64,000 nt of DNA from Candidatus Saccharimonadota bacterium (lineage in GTDB: Bacteria > Patescibacteriota > Saccharimonadia > Saccharimonadales > Saccharimonadaceae): NCBI GenBank assembly GCA_017540545.1, contig JAFYAV010000001.1, positions 399,077 through 463,076 of the forward strand. The letters are read 5' to 3'. Positions within the stretch are counted from its first letter, which is position 1. Each line of letters opens with the position of its first letter. The position numbers were made by a program, and so were the translations under genes. The notes beneath the pieces are model-generated. The model was given only the letters and a program-made list of their open reading frames with translations, was not told the DNA's origin and did not search any database. This document shows, piece by piece, positions 16,797 to 26,400 of this stretch.

Positions 16797-17174
16797 ATGG
16801 TCGAAATGAAGAAAATATCCGATTTTGACGGCTTCAGGCCCGATGAATTCTGCATCTATCCCAAATATTGGGAGATGGGATACGAGTATCCCGAAAACGT
16901 CCCCGATTCCATGGCCGAAGCCATCGAAAAAGCAAAAGAAATCGACGGGATTTGTGTTGCCATAATTCATCCCGACGATGGAGAAAGTCAGTACGCAATC
17001 GGCGTCTCTGCGGCAAAAGGATGCGCTGGCAGGTTCGTTTTGTTCAACGCGGAAACCGTCAGGCGTAGTAACGCTGAAGTTCGCGCCGTGGTCTTCAACA
17101 CGGGGCGAGGCGCGCGGACTAGGTACTGGGTCGAAAAGTTGATCCGTTACCAGCCTGGGGCGATCATTCAGTAA
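16797..17174 (+). CDS. Unknown protein, tandem paralogue 2
   Basis: 125 residues, 13 nt after paralogue 1, with its own strong SD (aaggagg, 5 nt before ATG). It aligns over its whole length with paralogue 1: FRPDEFCIYPKYW, EYPENVP, GICVAIIHPDDGE, LFNAETV and FNTGRGARTRYW. The identical spacing of these blocks shows a duplication that has diverged strongly between them. An in-frame GTG/ATG-like extension to 16755 is rejected because it overlaps gene 1 and lacks an SD. Function is unknown. A heteromeric pair is possible (inference). Confidence 0.75.
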   Translation: MVEMKKISDFDGFRPDEFCIYPKYWEMGYEYPENVPDSMAEAIEKAKEIDGICVAIIHPDDGESQYAIGVSAAKGCAGRFVLFNAETVRRSNAEVRAVVFNTGRGARTRYWVEKLIRYQPGAIIQ

Positions 17175-17202
17175 CCGCCTCGTCCGTTTCTCCCCTCACC
17201 AT

Positions 17203-17245
17203 AAGCCCCCGGCTATTGCGCATTAGCGTAGGCCGGGGGTTTCTC
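17203..17245 (+). terminator. Terminator of the tandem-paralogue cassette
   Basis: The 11-bp stem aagcccccggc / gccgggggttt has an 18-nt loop that contains a further small inverted repeat, followed by tttctc. Confidence 0.85.
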
Positions 17246-17308
17246 GTGCTAGAATGCTAAGCACTCTCGAACCCGTTCCCGCATTCAGATTGGTACCAGT
17301 AAATATAG

Positions 17309-17314
17309 TATAAT
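17309..17314 (+). promoter_or_regulatory. -10 box of rmuC, leaderless
   Basis: TATAAT ends 7 nt before the rmuC ATG. Confidence 0.55.
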
Positions 17315-17321
17315 AATCCTT

Positions 17322-18410
17322 ATGGATATTAGTTTAGTCATTGCCATTGTTATTCTTGTCGTTGTATTTCTCACAACAATTATCGTGTTGTCTCTCCAAA
17401 TCGGTCGCCTCTCGCGTAGCCTTGACGAAAAAATCGATCGCGAAAACAAGCGCACGCAGGATAAAATTGACCATATGAACGAAGCGGTCAATCGCAAGAT
17501 CGACTATAACAACACGCGTGTTCAAGAATCGATTTCGCGCCAACTGACCGAATCTGGCCGTCAGATGCGCGACAGTAAGCGTACAATCGCCGAAATATCA
17601 GAGCGACTTGCCACTATTAATGAAACCAATAAACACGTCGAATCGGTCGCCGATGAGCTCAAGACCCTTCAGTCAGTCCTGCAGAACCCTAAGCAACGTG
17701 GTGTTTTTGGTGAATATTATCTCGATACAGTACTCGGCAATGTGTTACCTGTCGGGTCCTACTCCCTGCAATATAGGTTTAAGGATGGTGAAATTGTCGA
17801 TGCGGTTGTTTTGCTCGATAAGGGTAAAATTCTCCCCATCGACTCTAAATTCTCACTCGAAAACTACAACCGTATGGTCGCAGCCAAAGACAAAACCGAG
17901 CGCGCCAACTTTGCGAAGAAAGTGCGCGACGACCTCAAGGGGCGCATTGATGAAACCGCTAAATACATTCGTCCCGCAGAGAAGACTATGGAATTCGCCT
18001 TCATGTTCATCCCGTCTGAAAGCCTTTATTACGATCTACTCATCAATAAAGTCGGTACTTCCGGCACTGAACGCGACCTCATTGAATATGCTTATCGTGA
18101 CAAAAAGGTCATCATCGTTAGCCCGACCAGCTTCATGGCTTATCTCCAGACCATTCTACAAGGTCTACGCAGCCTTGAAATCGAGAAAGATACGGCCGAG
18201 ATTCAGGCGCGCGTCGCCAAACTTGGCCAGCATATCAATACTTTTGATACCTACATGGGCAAATTGGGAGCCTCGCTCGGCACTACAGTTAATCATTACA
18301 ATACTGCATATAAATCTCTCGCCCAAATCGACAAAGATGTTATAAAAATCACGACAGGCGAGCCGAGCATCGAGCCATCAGTCGTCAATCGTCCGCTACT
18401 AGAAGAATAG
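17322..18410 (+). CDS. rmuC: RmuC family DNA recombination protein
   Basis: 362 residues: an N-terminal membrane helix (about 5-25), a long coiled coil with repeated Arg/Asn/Asp heptads (about 28-110), then the RmuC domain. The domain has the conserved ...QRGVFGEYYLDTVLGNVLP, IVDAVVLLDKGKILPIDSKFSLENY, FMFIPSESLYYDLL and VIIVSPTSFMAYLQTI blocks, which form a PD-(D/E)xK-like nuclease fold. E. coli RmuC limits inversions at short inverted repeats. The gene converges with lepB with 3 nt between stop codons. Confidence 0.93.
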   Translation: MDISLVIAIVILVVVFLTTIIVLSLQIGRLSRSLDEKIDRENKRTQDKIDHMNEAVNRKIDYNNTRVQESISRQLTESGRQMRDSKRTIAEISERLATINETNKHVESVADELKTLQSVLQNPKQRGVFGEYYLDTVLGNVLPVGSYSLQYRFKDGEIVDAVVLLDKGKILPIDSKFSLENYNRMVAAKDKTERANFAKKVRDDLKGRIDETAKYIRPAEKTMEFAFMFIPSESLYYDLLINKVGTSGTERDLIEYAYRDKKVIIVSPTSFMAYLQTILQGLRSLEIEKDTAEIQARVAKLGQHINTFDTYMGKLGASLGTTVNHYNTAYKSLAQIDKDVIKITTGEPSIEPSVVNRPLLEE

Positions 18411-18413
18411 CCT

Positions 18414-19055
18414 CTAAAAGAATCGCATTGAAGTAAATGGGTATAACCGGCTAACTACTGGTCCAACTACTCGACAATACGGCACTGTGCCTAGGCCGTT
18501 GCGCGAATCGTAAGAATTCGAACCTTCACGGTTGTCGCCAGAGACGAATAATTCTCCTTCTGGCACAATCATATTAATCGAGCCAGATATATGTTCTTTT
18601 GGTCCATCAGTTGCTGACTTGCGCGTTTCTAGGTCAGGATTAAATCCTTCCGGATGCTCATCGTTATAAACCGTCAAAACCCCGTCTTCCAACATGACGC
18701 GCTCGCCAGGGAAAGCAATCACGCGTTTGATGATGTACTGATCGGTGACCCCCTCCATCGGGTCACAATTGGTCATACTACTGCTACCGCCATTCGCAAA
18801 TACGATAATCTGCCCGCGCTCAGGCACATACTCCTGCTCATTGAAGTGTGCAATACTTACTGGCACACGGTTAACTATTACGCGGTCGCCGGACTGAAGA
18901 GTGTTCTCCATACTGCCGCCAATCACGTTATAGCTACGGAATATGAAGCTATTCAAAATAAAAGTGCCCAATGCTACGGCGCCTACAAAAGCCAAGAAGC
19001 TCAAAATATCTTTGAGCGCAGGGTATTTTTGCCCGAAAGTGGGTTTCTGTTCCAT
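18414..19055 (-). CDS. lepB: Signal peptidase I
   Basis: 213 residues. A single N-terminal membrane helix (about 17-36) is followed by the catalytic serine in GGSMENTL, box C RVIVNRV and the lysine of the Ser/Lys dyad in YIIKRVIAFPGE. Box E is FVSGDNREGSNDSR-like (SGDNREGSNSYDSRNGLG). It cleaves signal peptides of proteins exported by Sec, including the large surface proteins here. The start codon follows an extended -10 (TGC-TAAAAT, 19071-19063) by 7 nt, so it is leaderless. It is divergent from the membrane protein gene at 19115. Confidence 0.96.
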   Translation of the reverse strand: MEQKPTFGQKYPALKDILSFLAFVGAVALGTFILNSFIFRSYNVIGGSMENTLQSGDRVIVNRVPVSIAHFNEQEYVPERGQIIVFANGGSSSMTNCDPMEGVTDQYIIKRVIAFPGERVMLEDGVLTVYNDEHPEGFNPDLETRKSATDGPKEHISGSINMIVPEGELFVSGDNREGSNSYDSRNGLGTVPYCRVVGPVVSRLYPFTSMRFF

Positions 19056-19062
19056 ACAGGAT

Positions 19063-19071
19063 ATTTTAGCA
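19063..19071 (-). promoter_or_regulatory. Extended -10 of lepB, leaderless
   Basis: Minus-strand TGC-TAAAAT ends 7 nt before the lepB ATG. Confidence 0.55.
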
Positions 19072-19096
19072 TAAGTGGCAGAAAAACGCTGTTTCG

Positions 19097-19105
19097 TGCT
19101 AAAAT
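19097..19105 (+). promoter_or_regulatory. Extended -10 of the 19115 gene
   Basis: TGC-TAAAAT ends 9 nt before ATG 19115. It forms a compact divergent pair with the lepB promoter. Confidence 0.5.
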
Positions 19106-19114
19106 TATACGAGT

Positions 19115-19930
19115 ATGGCAGATTACGTCATGTTGAGGCGTGGTCGCAATGCTCTTGGCACTGTGACGCACATCGTTTTGAATATTTGTTTAGCTGCGGC
19201 TACTACCGCATTAACTGTGATTAGCGCTAACTGGGTTTTTGCTGTTTTGCTAGTAATCCTCTCAAAATGGCGCGTCGTTGCCGTGCGTCCGCGCTATTGG
19301 TGGTTGAATATTAAGGCTAATCTTGTTGATTTTGTCGTTGGTCTAAGTCTCGTTTTGCTCGTTTACCTGGCTAATCCGGTTGGCGTCTCGCCAAACTTTT
19401 GGCAAATTGTTCTCACGATTATCTATATGACTTGGTTAGTAGCAATAAAGCCACAAAGCACCACTCGTGCCACTGAGATTCAGGCGCTCTTCGCAATCTT
19501 CTTCGGGGCTTTTGCGCTCGCCCTTATTACGGCTCGGCTAGACCCAGTTATTGGAGTAGTTATTAGCTTCATTATTGGCTACAGCGCCACTCGCCATGTC
19601 CTCGTGCAGGGCGACGACCATGATTTTACTATCACCACTTTCATTTTCGGCATGATGATGGCGGAGTTGTATTGGATCTTTTATCACTGGACTATCACTT
19701 ATCGAATCGGCCGTGGCATTGATAGCAGTAGCTTTATTACTTCACTCGCAGTCCCACAATATCCAATCGCCGCCACAATTATGCTTTTTGTGTTTGCGCG
19801 CGGTTACAAGTCGGCAATTCGTCACGATGGCAAAATTCGCGCCGATGATATTTTGGCGCCGGCGATATTTTCAGCTTTGGTTATGGTTCTGATGATATTT
19901 GTATATTCAGTGCCTAATTTCAATATTTAA
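19115..19930 (+). CDS. Multi-pass membrane protein, unknown
   Basis: 271 residues with seven or eight predicted helices and short loops. Motifs are few: an N-terminal RRGRNALGTVTH, a KWRVVAVRPRYWW loop between helices 2 and 3, and a basic RGYKSAIRHDGKIR loop before the last helix. I know no family with this pattern. It precedes the HtrA gene by 14 nt and is probably in the same transcript, so it may be an envelope-stress or membrane-quality partner (inference from position only). Confidence 0.65.
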   Translation: MADYVMLRRGRNALGTVTHIVLNICLAAATTALTVISANWVFAVLLVILSKWRVVAVRPRYWWLNIKANLVDFVVGLSLVLLVYLANPVGVSPNFWQIVLTIIYMTWLVAIKPQSTTRATEIQALFAIFFGAFALALITARLDPVIGVVISFIIGYSATRHVLVQGDDHDFTITTFIFGMMMAELYWIFYHWTITYRIGRGIDSSSFITSLAVPQYPIAATIMLFVFARGYKSAIRHDGKIRADDILAPAIFSALVMVLMIFVYSVPNFNI

Positions 19931-19944
19931 GGAAAGGAGAATTA

Positions 19945-21219
19945 ATGGAGAGTGGGAATTCGAACAACCTTAGCCATAACGCTTCGGCTAACAACGCTAC
20001 CGATTGGCGTAACTATCGTTCATCCGCACAGAATACATCAAACAAGACGGAAGAGGTGCCAGTAGTTGGCGCACCGCGCAGGCGATCCGGCAGTGGGGCA
20101 GCCATCGGAATTGCAATCTTTGGCCTACTTATAGGTATTGCCGGTTGTGCTATTGGTGGCGTCGCCTTATACAAATCTCTGCAAGAACCAACCGTTGTTA
20201 CTACCGCTAGCTCCGATGGTTATTACACTGGTAATTCGGTCGAGTTTGAATCGACATCTATCGCCTCCATTGCAGGTAAAGTCACCCCGGCGGTCGTCTC
20301 TATTGTTAGTGAAGGCTATTCCTCAAGCTACTACGGCGTAGGCAGTGTCACGCAGTCAGCTGGCACTGGCATGATCGTATCGAAGGACGGCTACGTTATC
20401 ACCAATAAGCACGTCGTTGATGGTTCGCGCAAAATTAGCATCATTACCGACGACGGCGATACTTACGACAACGTCAAACTTGTCGGCACTGATCCACTCA
20501 ATGATGTAGCTTACCTTAAAATAAATGGCGCTAGCAACTTGCCAACTATTAGTCTCGGTGATTCTAAGACGATGGCAGTCGGTCAACCTGTTCTTGCCAT
20601 CGGCAATGCTCTCGGCGCCTATCAAAACAGCGTCACGCAGGGTATCGTTAGCGGTACTGGCCGCTCGGTCCAGGCTGGCGATTCTAATGGAAGTAACGTC
20701 GAATATCTTACCGATATGATCCAGACCGATGCCGCAATTAATCCAGGCAATTCTGGCGGCCCACTCGTCAATGCCGCCGGTGATGTAATCGGCATCAACA
20801 CCGCCACTTCCACCTCCGCCGAAGGGCTTGGCTTCGCGATTCCAATCTCTGCCGTCAAGGGCATGCTTAAGCGCATCCAAGAAGATGGCAAGGCAGAACG
20901 TGCCTACATCGGCCTCAGCTATATTACAGTCACTCCAGAAGTGGCCAAGGAATACAAATTACCAGTCAAGCAAGGTGCATATGTTTATAGCGAAGGCTCT
21001 TCTCGTAGCAATGCTATTGTAAAGGATGGCCCAGCCGATAAAGCAGGCATCAAAAACGGAGACGTCATAACCAAAATTGGCAATATTGAAGTTGGCCATG
21101 CCGGCTCAATCTCTACGCTCGTCGGCGAGTACAAAGTTGGCGAAACAATTCAAGTTACACTTCTGCGCGATGGCAAAGAAAAAGTCGTCAATGTCACGCT
21201 AGAAGCCTACGAAAAGTAA
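19945..21219 (+). CDS. HtrA/DegP-like membrane-anchored serine protease
   Basis: 424 residues. The N-terminus is Asn/Ser-rich, then RRRSGSG and one membrane helix (about 51-75). The trypsin-like domain has His in VITNKHVVDG, Asp in DPLNDVAYLKI and Ser in NPGNSGGPLVN, and a C-terminal PDZ domain (about 315-420) has the GPADKAGIKNGDVI block. Such proteases degrade or refold misfolded exported proteins outside the membrane. One PDZ domain and a membrane anchor make it closer to DegS/Gram-positive HtrA than to DegP. SD aaggaaaggag is present, and the gene is internal to an operon with 19115. Confidence 0.95.
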   Translation: MESGNSNNLSHNASANNATDWRNYRSSAQNTSNKTEEVPVVGAPRRRSGSGAAIGIAIFGLLIGIAGCAIGGVALYKSLQEPTVVTTASSDGYYTGNSVEFESTSIASIAGKVTPAVVSIVSEGYSSSYYGVGSVTQSAGTGMIVSKDGYVITNKHVVDGSRKISIITDDGDTYDNVKLVGTDPLNDVAYLKINGASNLPTISLGDSKTMAVGQPVLAIGNALGAYQNSVTQGIVSGTGRSVQAGDSNGSNVEYLTDMIQTDAAINPGNSGGPLVNAAGDVIGINTATSTSAEGLGFAIPISAVKGMLKRIQEDGKAERAYIGLSYITVTPEVAKEYKLPVKQGAYVYSEGSSRSNAIVKDGPADKAGIKNGDVITKIGNIEVGHAGSISTLVGEYKVGETIQVTLLRDGKEKVVNVTLEAYEK

Positions 21220-21224
21220 AAAAT

Positions 21225-21266
21225 GAAAAATGGGCCGCTCCATGGTTGGTGCGACCCGTTTTTTGT
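21225..21266 (+). terminator. Terminator behind the HtrA gene
   Basis: An imperfect stem (gggccgc..cca / tgg..gcgaccc) is followed by a run of T. A T-rich run on the other strand could let it also act for the opposite gene. Confidence 0.7.
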
Positions 21267-21299
21267 TGCGCTAGATTTTTGCATCGTAGCGATTGAACA

Positions 21300-21677
21300 T
21301 TATTTCAGTCCAATCGCATGTCTGATCTCGCGGATCTTGCTGGGATACAGGATGATGCATCCGTCCTTTCTTCTTTCGCAGCCGTCCTGTCCTTTCAAGA
21401 TTGCCTCGAAGAGCGCTGCGTCCCTACGTCTCTGCTCTCGCGTCTTCCGAATCGTACTGAGAACCCCTCTGCGGTCGTGCAGGATATCAGCAACGAGCCC
21501 CGCCGGCACGAACAGTTTATCGGGGTGTTTCCTGCAGAGCCTTTCCAGCTCTTCGGTCCTGATAGCAAAGCCGTTTTCTGCCTGCTTACCCGTACAGATC
21601 GGGATTTTCTTGTTTGCTTTCTGATCCCAGTTGGGCGCCTGTGCCAATCGCAAAACTTTAGTGAATTTTGACTCCAT
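21300..21677 (-). CDS. Orphan 125-residue basic protein, unknown
   Basis: Begins MESKFTKVLRLAQAPNWDQK and is soluble and basic, with a Cys in ICTGKQ, one in LCRKH and two in DGCERRKDGCIILYPSK. A helical middle is rich in Arg (RRGVLSTIRKTREQRRRDAAL). I recognise no family; DNA or RNA binding is plausible from charge only. ATG 21677 is chosen over the longer frame (to 21755) because a strong SD (taggagg) sits 6-7 nt before it and the promoter lies inside the longer frame. Codons CTG, AGG and AGA are common, unlike the ribosomal genes next door, which suggests transfer. Confidence 0.7.
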   Translation of the reverse strand: MESKFTKVLRLAQAPNWDQKANKKIPICTGKQAENGFAIRTEELERLCRKHPDKLFVPAGLVADILHDRRGVLSTIRKTREQRRRDAALFEAILKGQDGCERRKDGCIILYPSKIREIRHAIGLK

Positions 21678-21716
21678 CTTCCACCTCCTATGTGAGCAGT
21701 TTGCGCAACTACCATA

Positions 21717-21745
21717 ATTATACCACAAACTTGCAATTATTGCAA
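21717..21745 (-). promoter_or_regulatory. Promoter of the orphan 125-residue gene
   Basis: Minus-strand TTGCAA, exactly 17 nt, TATAAT. The predicted leader is about 33 nt and includes the SD. Confidence 0.8.
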
Positions 21746-21853
21746 CTGTAGACATAAAGTCCTAGCTTTTCTAGGGAGAATATGCTAAAATAGTCAAGTA
21801 ATAAAAAATAACGAATCAGCTCGTAGGAGTTACGAGCGAAGGAGAAAGGTATA

Positions 21854-22552
21854 ATGCCTGTACAAGCAGATATCAAGGAGCTCCTTGCCGCCGGTGCGCA
21901 TTTTGGTCACAAAACCAGCCGCTGGTGCCCAAAGATGGCTCCATATATTCATAGCAAGCGCCAGGGCGCTCATATTATCAACCTCGAAAAGACTGTCGAA
22001 GCTCTCGACAATGCCCTACCAGAGCTTAGCCGCCGCGTCGCTGGTGGCAAGAAAGTTCTTTTCGTCGGCACTAAGAAGCAGATGAAAGATACCGTCAAGG
22101 AAATCGCCGAGTCTGTCGATATGCCATATGTTACTGTACGTTGGGTTGGCGGCATGCTTACTAATGTCGAGACTATCAACAAGCAGATCCGCAAGCTCAA
22201 AGATTTAGAGCGCCGCATGGCTTCCGGTGAACTCGAGAAGCGCTACAGCAAGCTCGAAGTTCAGCGCTACCAGGAAGAGATCGACGATCTCAACGAGCGC
22301 TACGGTGGCATCAAAGATATAACTGAGCAACCAGTCGCAATTATTGTCGCCGATACTATTCAAGACAAGAATGCCGTAAAGGAAGCACAAAGTCTCAATA
22401 TTCCAGTTTTCGCTATTGTCGACACTAATAGCGACCCAACCGGTATTGATTATCCGATCCCGGCCAACGACGATGCTATTAAGTCCGTCAAACTTGTCCT
22501 TGACTATTGCGCCGCTGCCATCAAAGAAGGCAAAGCCAAAAGCACTAAATAA
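21854..22552 (+). CDS. rpsB: Small ribosomal subunit protein uS2
   Basis: 232 residues with the uS2 signature (DIKELLAAGAHFGHKTSRWCPKMAPYI), the VLFVGTKKQMKD block and VDTNSDPTGIDYPIPANDDA near the end. Length is normal. A -10-like TAAAAT at 21786 gives a leader of about 60 nt with a purine-rich SD (aaggagaaagg). In other bacteria S2 represses rpsB-tsf through the leader. The inverted repeat agctcgtaggagttacgagcg in this leader is a candidate site (inference). It is followed by tsf as usual. Confidence 0.98.
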   Translation: MPVQADIKELLAAGAHFGHKTSRWCPKMAPYIHSKRQGAHIINLEKTVEALDNALPELSRRVAGGKKVLFVGTKKQMKDTVKEIAESVDMPYVTVRWVGGMLTNVETINKQIRKLKDLERRMASGELEKRYSKLEVQRYQEEIDDLNERYGGIKDITEQPVAIIVADTIQDKNAVKEAQSLNIPVFAIVDTNSDPTGIDYPIPANDDAIKSVKLVLDYCAAAIKEGKAKSTK

Positions 22553-22575
22553 TTAAAACTAAAAGGAGTAATATA

Positions 22576-23217
22576 ATGGCTACGAAGAAAGAAAAAAGCG
22601 CAAAAGAAGTAGCTGGCGAAGCCAAAGCTATCAGCATCGAGCTTATTAAGAAGCTGAAAGAGCTTTCCGGCGTTGGTTTGACTGACGCAAAGAAGGCCCT
22701 CGTTGAGGCTAAAGGCGATTTCGATAAAGCTCTTGCTGAAATGCGCAAAAAAGGCCTCACCAAAGCAGAGAAGCGCGGCGATCGTGAAACCCGCGAAGGC
22801 GTCATTGAATCTTACGTTCATGGTGGCCGTATTGGCGCAATCATCGAGGTCAACTGCGAAACGTCTTTCGTTGCAAAAACTGACGAATTCATTGATCTTG
22901 CACACAAGCTTGCTATGCAAGTTGCCAGCATGAATCCACAATGGGTTTCCGAAGAAGATATTCCAGCAGAGAAGATGGAAGAAGCCAAGAAAGAAGCTGA
23001 AGCGACTCTTACCGGCAAAGAACCTGCCGACAAAAAAGAGCAAATTATTGCTTCTAAAGTTTCCAAAGCTTTTGCTGATCGTGTTTTGATGAACCAACCA
23101 TACATTTTCGACGATAAGAAAACTGTTGCTGATTTGATCAAAGAGACTATCGCTAAGACTGGTGAAAATATCAACGTCAAACAATTCAAGCGCATCGAGC
23201 TTGGTGTTACTGAGTAA
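22576..23217 (+). CDS. tsf: Elongation factor Ts
   Basis: The GDP/GTP exchange factor of EF-Tu. The 213 residues have an N-terminal UBA-like domain with the signature LKELSGVGLTDAKKALVEAKGDFDKA and the IEVNCETSFVAKTDEF block. A short core then follows. It is shorter than E. coli EF-Ts (283), like other compact forms with a single reduced dimerisation region. It has a preceding Lys/Ala-rich N-terminus of about 15 residues, SD aaaaggag, and sits 23 nt behind rpsB. Confidence 0.97.
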   Translation: MATKKEKSAKEVAGEAKAISIELIKKLKELSGVGLTDAKKALVEAKGDFDKALAEMRKKGLTKAEKRGDRETREGVIESYVHGGRIGAIIEVNCETSFVAKTDEFIDLAHKLAMQVASMNPQWVSEEDIPAEKMEEAKKEAEATLTGKEPADKKEQIIASKVSKAFADRVLMNQPYIFDDKKTVADLIKETIAKTGENINVKQFKRIELGVTE

Positions 23218-23230
23218 TTAATAAACTCAT

Positions 23231-23263
23231 AAAAATATCCTCCATTTAGGAGGATATTTTTTA
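23231..23263 (+). terminator. rpsB-tsf terminator
   Basis: The stem aatatcctcc / ggaggatatt is followed by TTTT. Confidence 0.9.
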
Positions 23264-23387
23264 TTGATAGTCATTTAATTTTGCTAGGTTGCCATGCAAT
23301 GGAATTACGCCCCAGCCTTCTAATTCGTCTCCGTACGGCTCGTAAATGTCGTTTAATAATTACGGGGGCAAGGAATACTCGAAGGTT
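23264..23387 (+). other. Intergenic stretch without gene
   Basis: About 125 nt between the tsf terminator and the next promoter. It contains a modest inverted sequence (gccatgcaatggaattacg) but no ORF, tRNA-like cloverleaf or clear stem with a T-run. I see nothing further in it. Confidence 0.5.
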
Positions 23388-23416
23388 TTGCAATTATATT
23401 ATAATTAGAGTAATAT
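23388..23416 (+). promoter_or_regulatory. Promoter of the 1162-residue surface protein gene
   Basis: TTGCAA, 17 nt, TAATAT. The predicted leader is about 70 nt and ends with an SD (ggagagg). Confidence 0.7.
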
Positions 23417-23492
23417 AGTCATAAGTGGTTTGTGAGAAATAAACATATAAAAATATAGTTTGAGCGAGGCGCTATATGATTGGAGAGGTTAA

Positions 23493-26400
23493 ATGCGCAT
23501 TTTTCGCCGTAGAAAAAATGAATACTTAAAGTTTATTCCATTTTTTGCACTAGCTATTTTTAGCTTAGCTTTCTTTGCTAGCGCGAAGTTACAGGCCTCT
23601 GCTGCCGACGTATCCGGAAATCTTACCATTACTGAGGCTCATGCCTATAAAGACGATGCTGAAACGGTAGAGCTCAGTTCGACGAGCGGTATTTCTCCAG
23701 GCTCAACGAGTTATTTTAAAATTAAGTTTAAATGGAAATATGAATCATCAACGCCGCTTGCTAGTGGCGATACGGTAACGTTCCCGTTGGCTAATAACAG
23801 TGCGTCAGCAACATCGCGTAATGTTAGTATCCCAAACATGGCATCTCAGGCAATCATTGACCAAAACGGTGAAAAAATTGGCGAGTGGAAGATTGCTAGC
23901 CGTAAGGGTGTAATTACTTTTAGTAATGCGGCTGTAGGCAAGACTAGTATTGAAGGTGAGTTAACTACTCCGCGCAATGTCACTATTGGTGGTATTTGGA
24001 GGGACGATATGGTTGTTCCTGTTACTGTAGGTAATATAACTCTCCAAATCTTAGTGCCAGGAAGCCCAACTATAGGCAGCGCGTCCGACGATCCAGTGAA
24101 GACTACTAGCAGTAGAAGCAACAATAGAACCGCCTGGGGCTTTTATTCACCTGGGGTCACCATCAATGAGTTATATCGAGGAGAGGGGCAAGTCGCACTA
24201 AGCAGTAATGCTAGGATTTCTAATCTCATTGTCGAAGATCCGCTTGATGAAAATGTTACCTCTATTGATATGACGAATATTAATGCTCGCGTTACTTTAC
24301 CTAGGAACTGGACAGACGGGAGCCTTGGTGCCGCCAGTTTCGGGCTAGAAGCTAATATGAAGAGCCTATTTACGGAAAAACGGCAAGCTGACGGTCAAAG
24401 TTATGAAGAATATAAAGCTAGCTTGAATGAGCTAGAGTGGGGTACTTATAGAGATCCGGATACTAGGAGATTAACGCTCGTGATGAACTTGGGCTCTCAG
24501 CCTAGCTCGAAAACATATAGTGACGCACTAAGAGCGCAGAATTCCAGTTATGCAACCATGGGCGCAATGGCGAATGCCGCATATCCTTTTGCTACCACAA
24601 ATATTGGCGGTGCGATTGATAACATTACAGGCAGCGATAATATCGTTGGTGGTGCAGTCGTATTCTACGCCATTTCATTCTATGTAAATTATCCGCAAGC
24701 AAGCATTGAAACGCCGCTATCTAATACGGCAACCTTCTCTTGGGACACAGCGGACGGCGAGCATAAAGTCATGCAGAAAACTGCGAATTCAGCTCTCGTT
24801 GTCGGTAAAGCCTCTTCTGAAGTAAAGGGCGAAGCTAAGCTCTATTTGCGCGATGCTGCAACCAAACTCCCAATCGCAGACGTTAATCTTAAGCTTCAGG
24901 TGCAAAACGGAACTGTCTGGGAAGACGTGGCTGGTGCCGCCAAAACTACAGGCGATGACGGCTCTATTCAGATTCTTAGCCTAGAGCCGGGCGCTAAATA
25001 TCGCTGGGTTCAAACTAGTTTCGCCGATCATTATCTTACTAATTCCTTTAAGCTTTATTCCGATGAAGCTATGAATACCGTCATCACTGATTTTACGATG
25101 CCAAATGACGCCGGCGTTACTACTTATGCTACTAACGAAAAAGAATCCTTCACTATTACTTATAAAGCTGGAGCGCATGGTAATTTCTCGGACATCGTCT
25201 TTAACAAACAATATTACGGCTCAACAACGCCTCAACCAACTACTGCGCAAATTATTCCTGTCACGGGTTGGACTTTTACGGGTTGGTCGCCAAGTGTATC
25301 CAATATAGTTACGGGCGAAGCGACTTATACGGCGCAGTGGCAACGTCAAACAAAATCTGAATCAGTTTCTATTATTTGGGACGATTCGGATAATCCAAAC
25401 GACACACGCCCAAACAATGTAAAAATCCAACTTCTTCAAAACGGCAACAATTATGGTTCAGAAACTACCATCACTGAAGATAATCACTGGGCTAATACTT
25501 GGTCGAATCTTCCAGCCTACAGCGATGACGGTACGACGCAATACACTTACGCGGTTGAAAACAAAACTGATGTACCGGGCTACACGGCGACCGTTAGTAC
25601 AGCCAGTAACGGTACCCATATAGTAACCTTTAAAATCAAGCAGGCTGCCGTCACGACCTATCATTATCTCAAAGATACTACAACAGAGGTGGCGGATGCC
25701 GAAAACCAGACTTTGGATTATGGCGCACCGTATACGACTGGAAAGAAAACTTTAAATAATTATAATTACGATTCAGTTTCTGGTAGGCCATCCGGCAACG
25801 TGGGCGAAAGCGATATCACAGTTAAATATTTCTACACTCATAAAACCGGCACTTTGACCGTTCATCATTACCAAGTTGGCACTACTACGGAAGTTTCTGC
25901 AGACGAGACGACGACTAAGAATTACGGCGACGATTACAGTACTAGTTATATAAACAATCTGCCAAATCATATATACGATTCGACCGTTGGCACTCCGTCT
26001 GGCACTTTCGCCGGAGATACCGTTGTCACTTACTACTATAAGCTTAAGACTGCCACTATTACTACTCACTATTATCTCAAAGGCACTACGACCGAAATTG
26101 CTCCAGATGTAGTCGAAACTAAGAATTACACGGAAGACTATGAAACTCACCCACTAACTACTATTCCGACTCAATACCAAGACTATGAGTTAGTTTCTAG
26201 CCAACCGACCGATTACAAAGGCACAGTCAATAAGTCTCCTATTGTTGTGACTTACTACTATCAAAAGAAGGATGTTAAACTTAGCTCCAATCTAAAACTG
26301 ACTGCTCCGGAAAGTATTAACAGCAAGACAGCAGTAGTAAAATATAACGTCAATTATGCCGTTGATATCAAAGATTTTATTGGTAATATAGATACTACCA

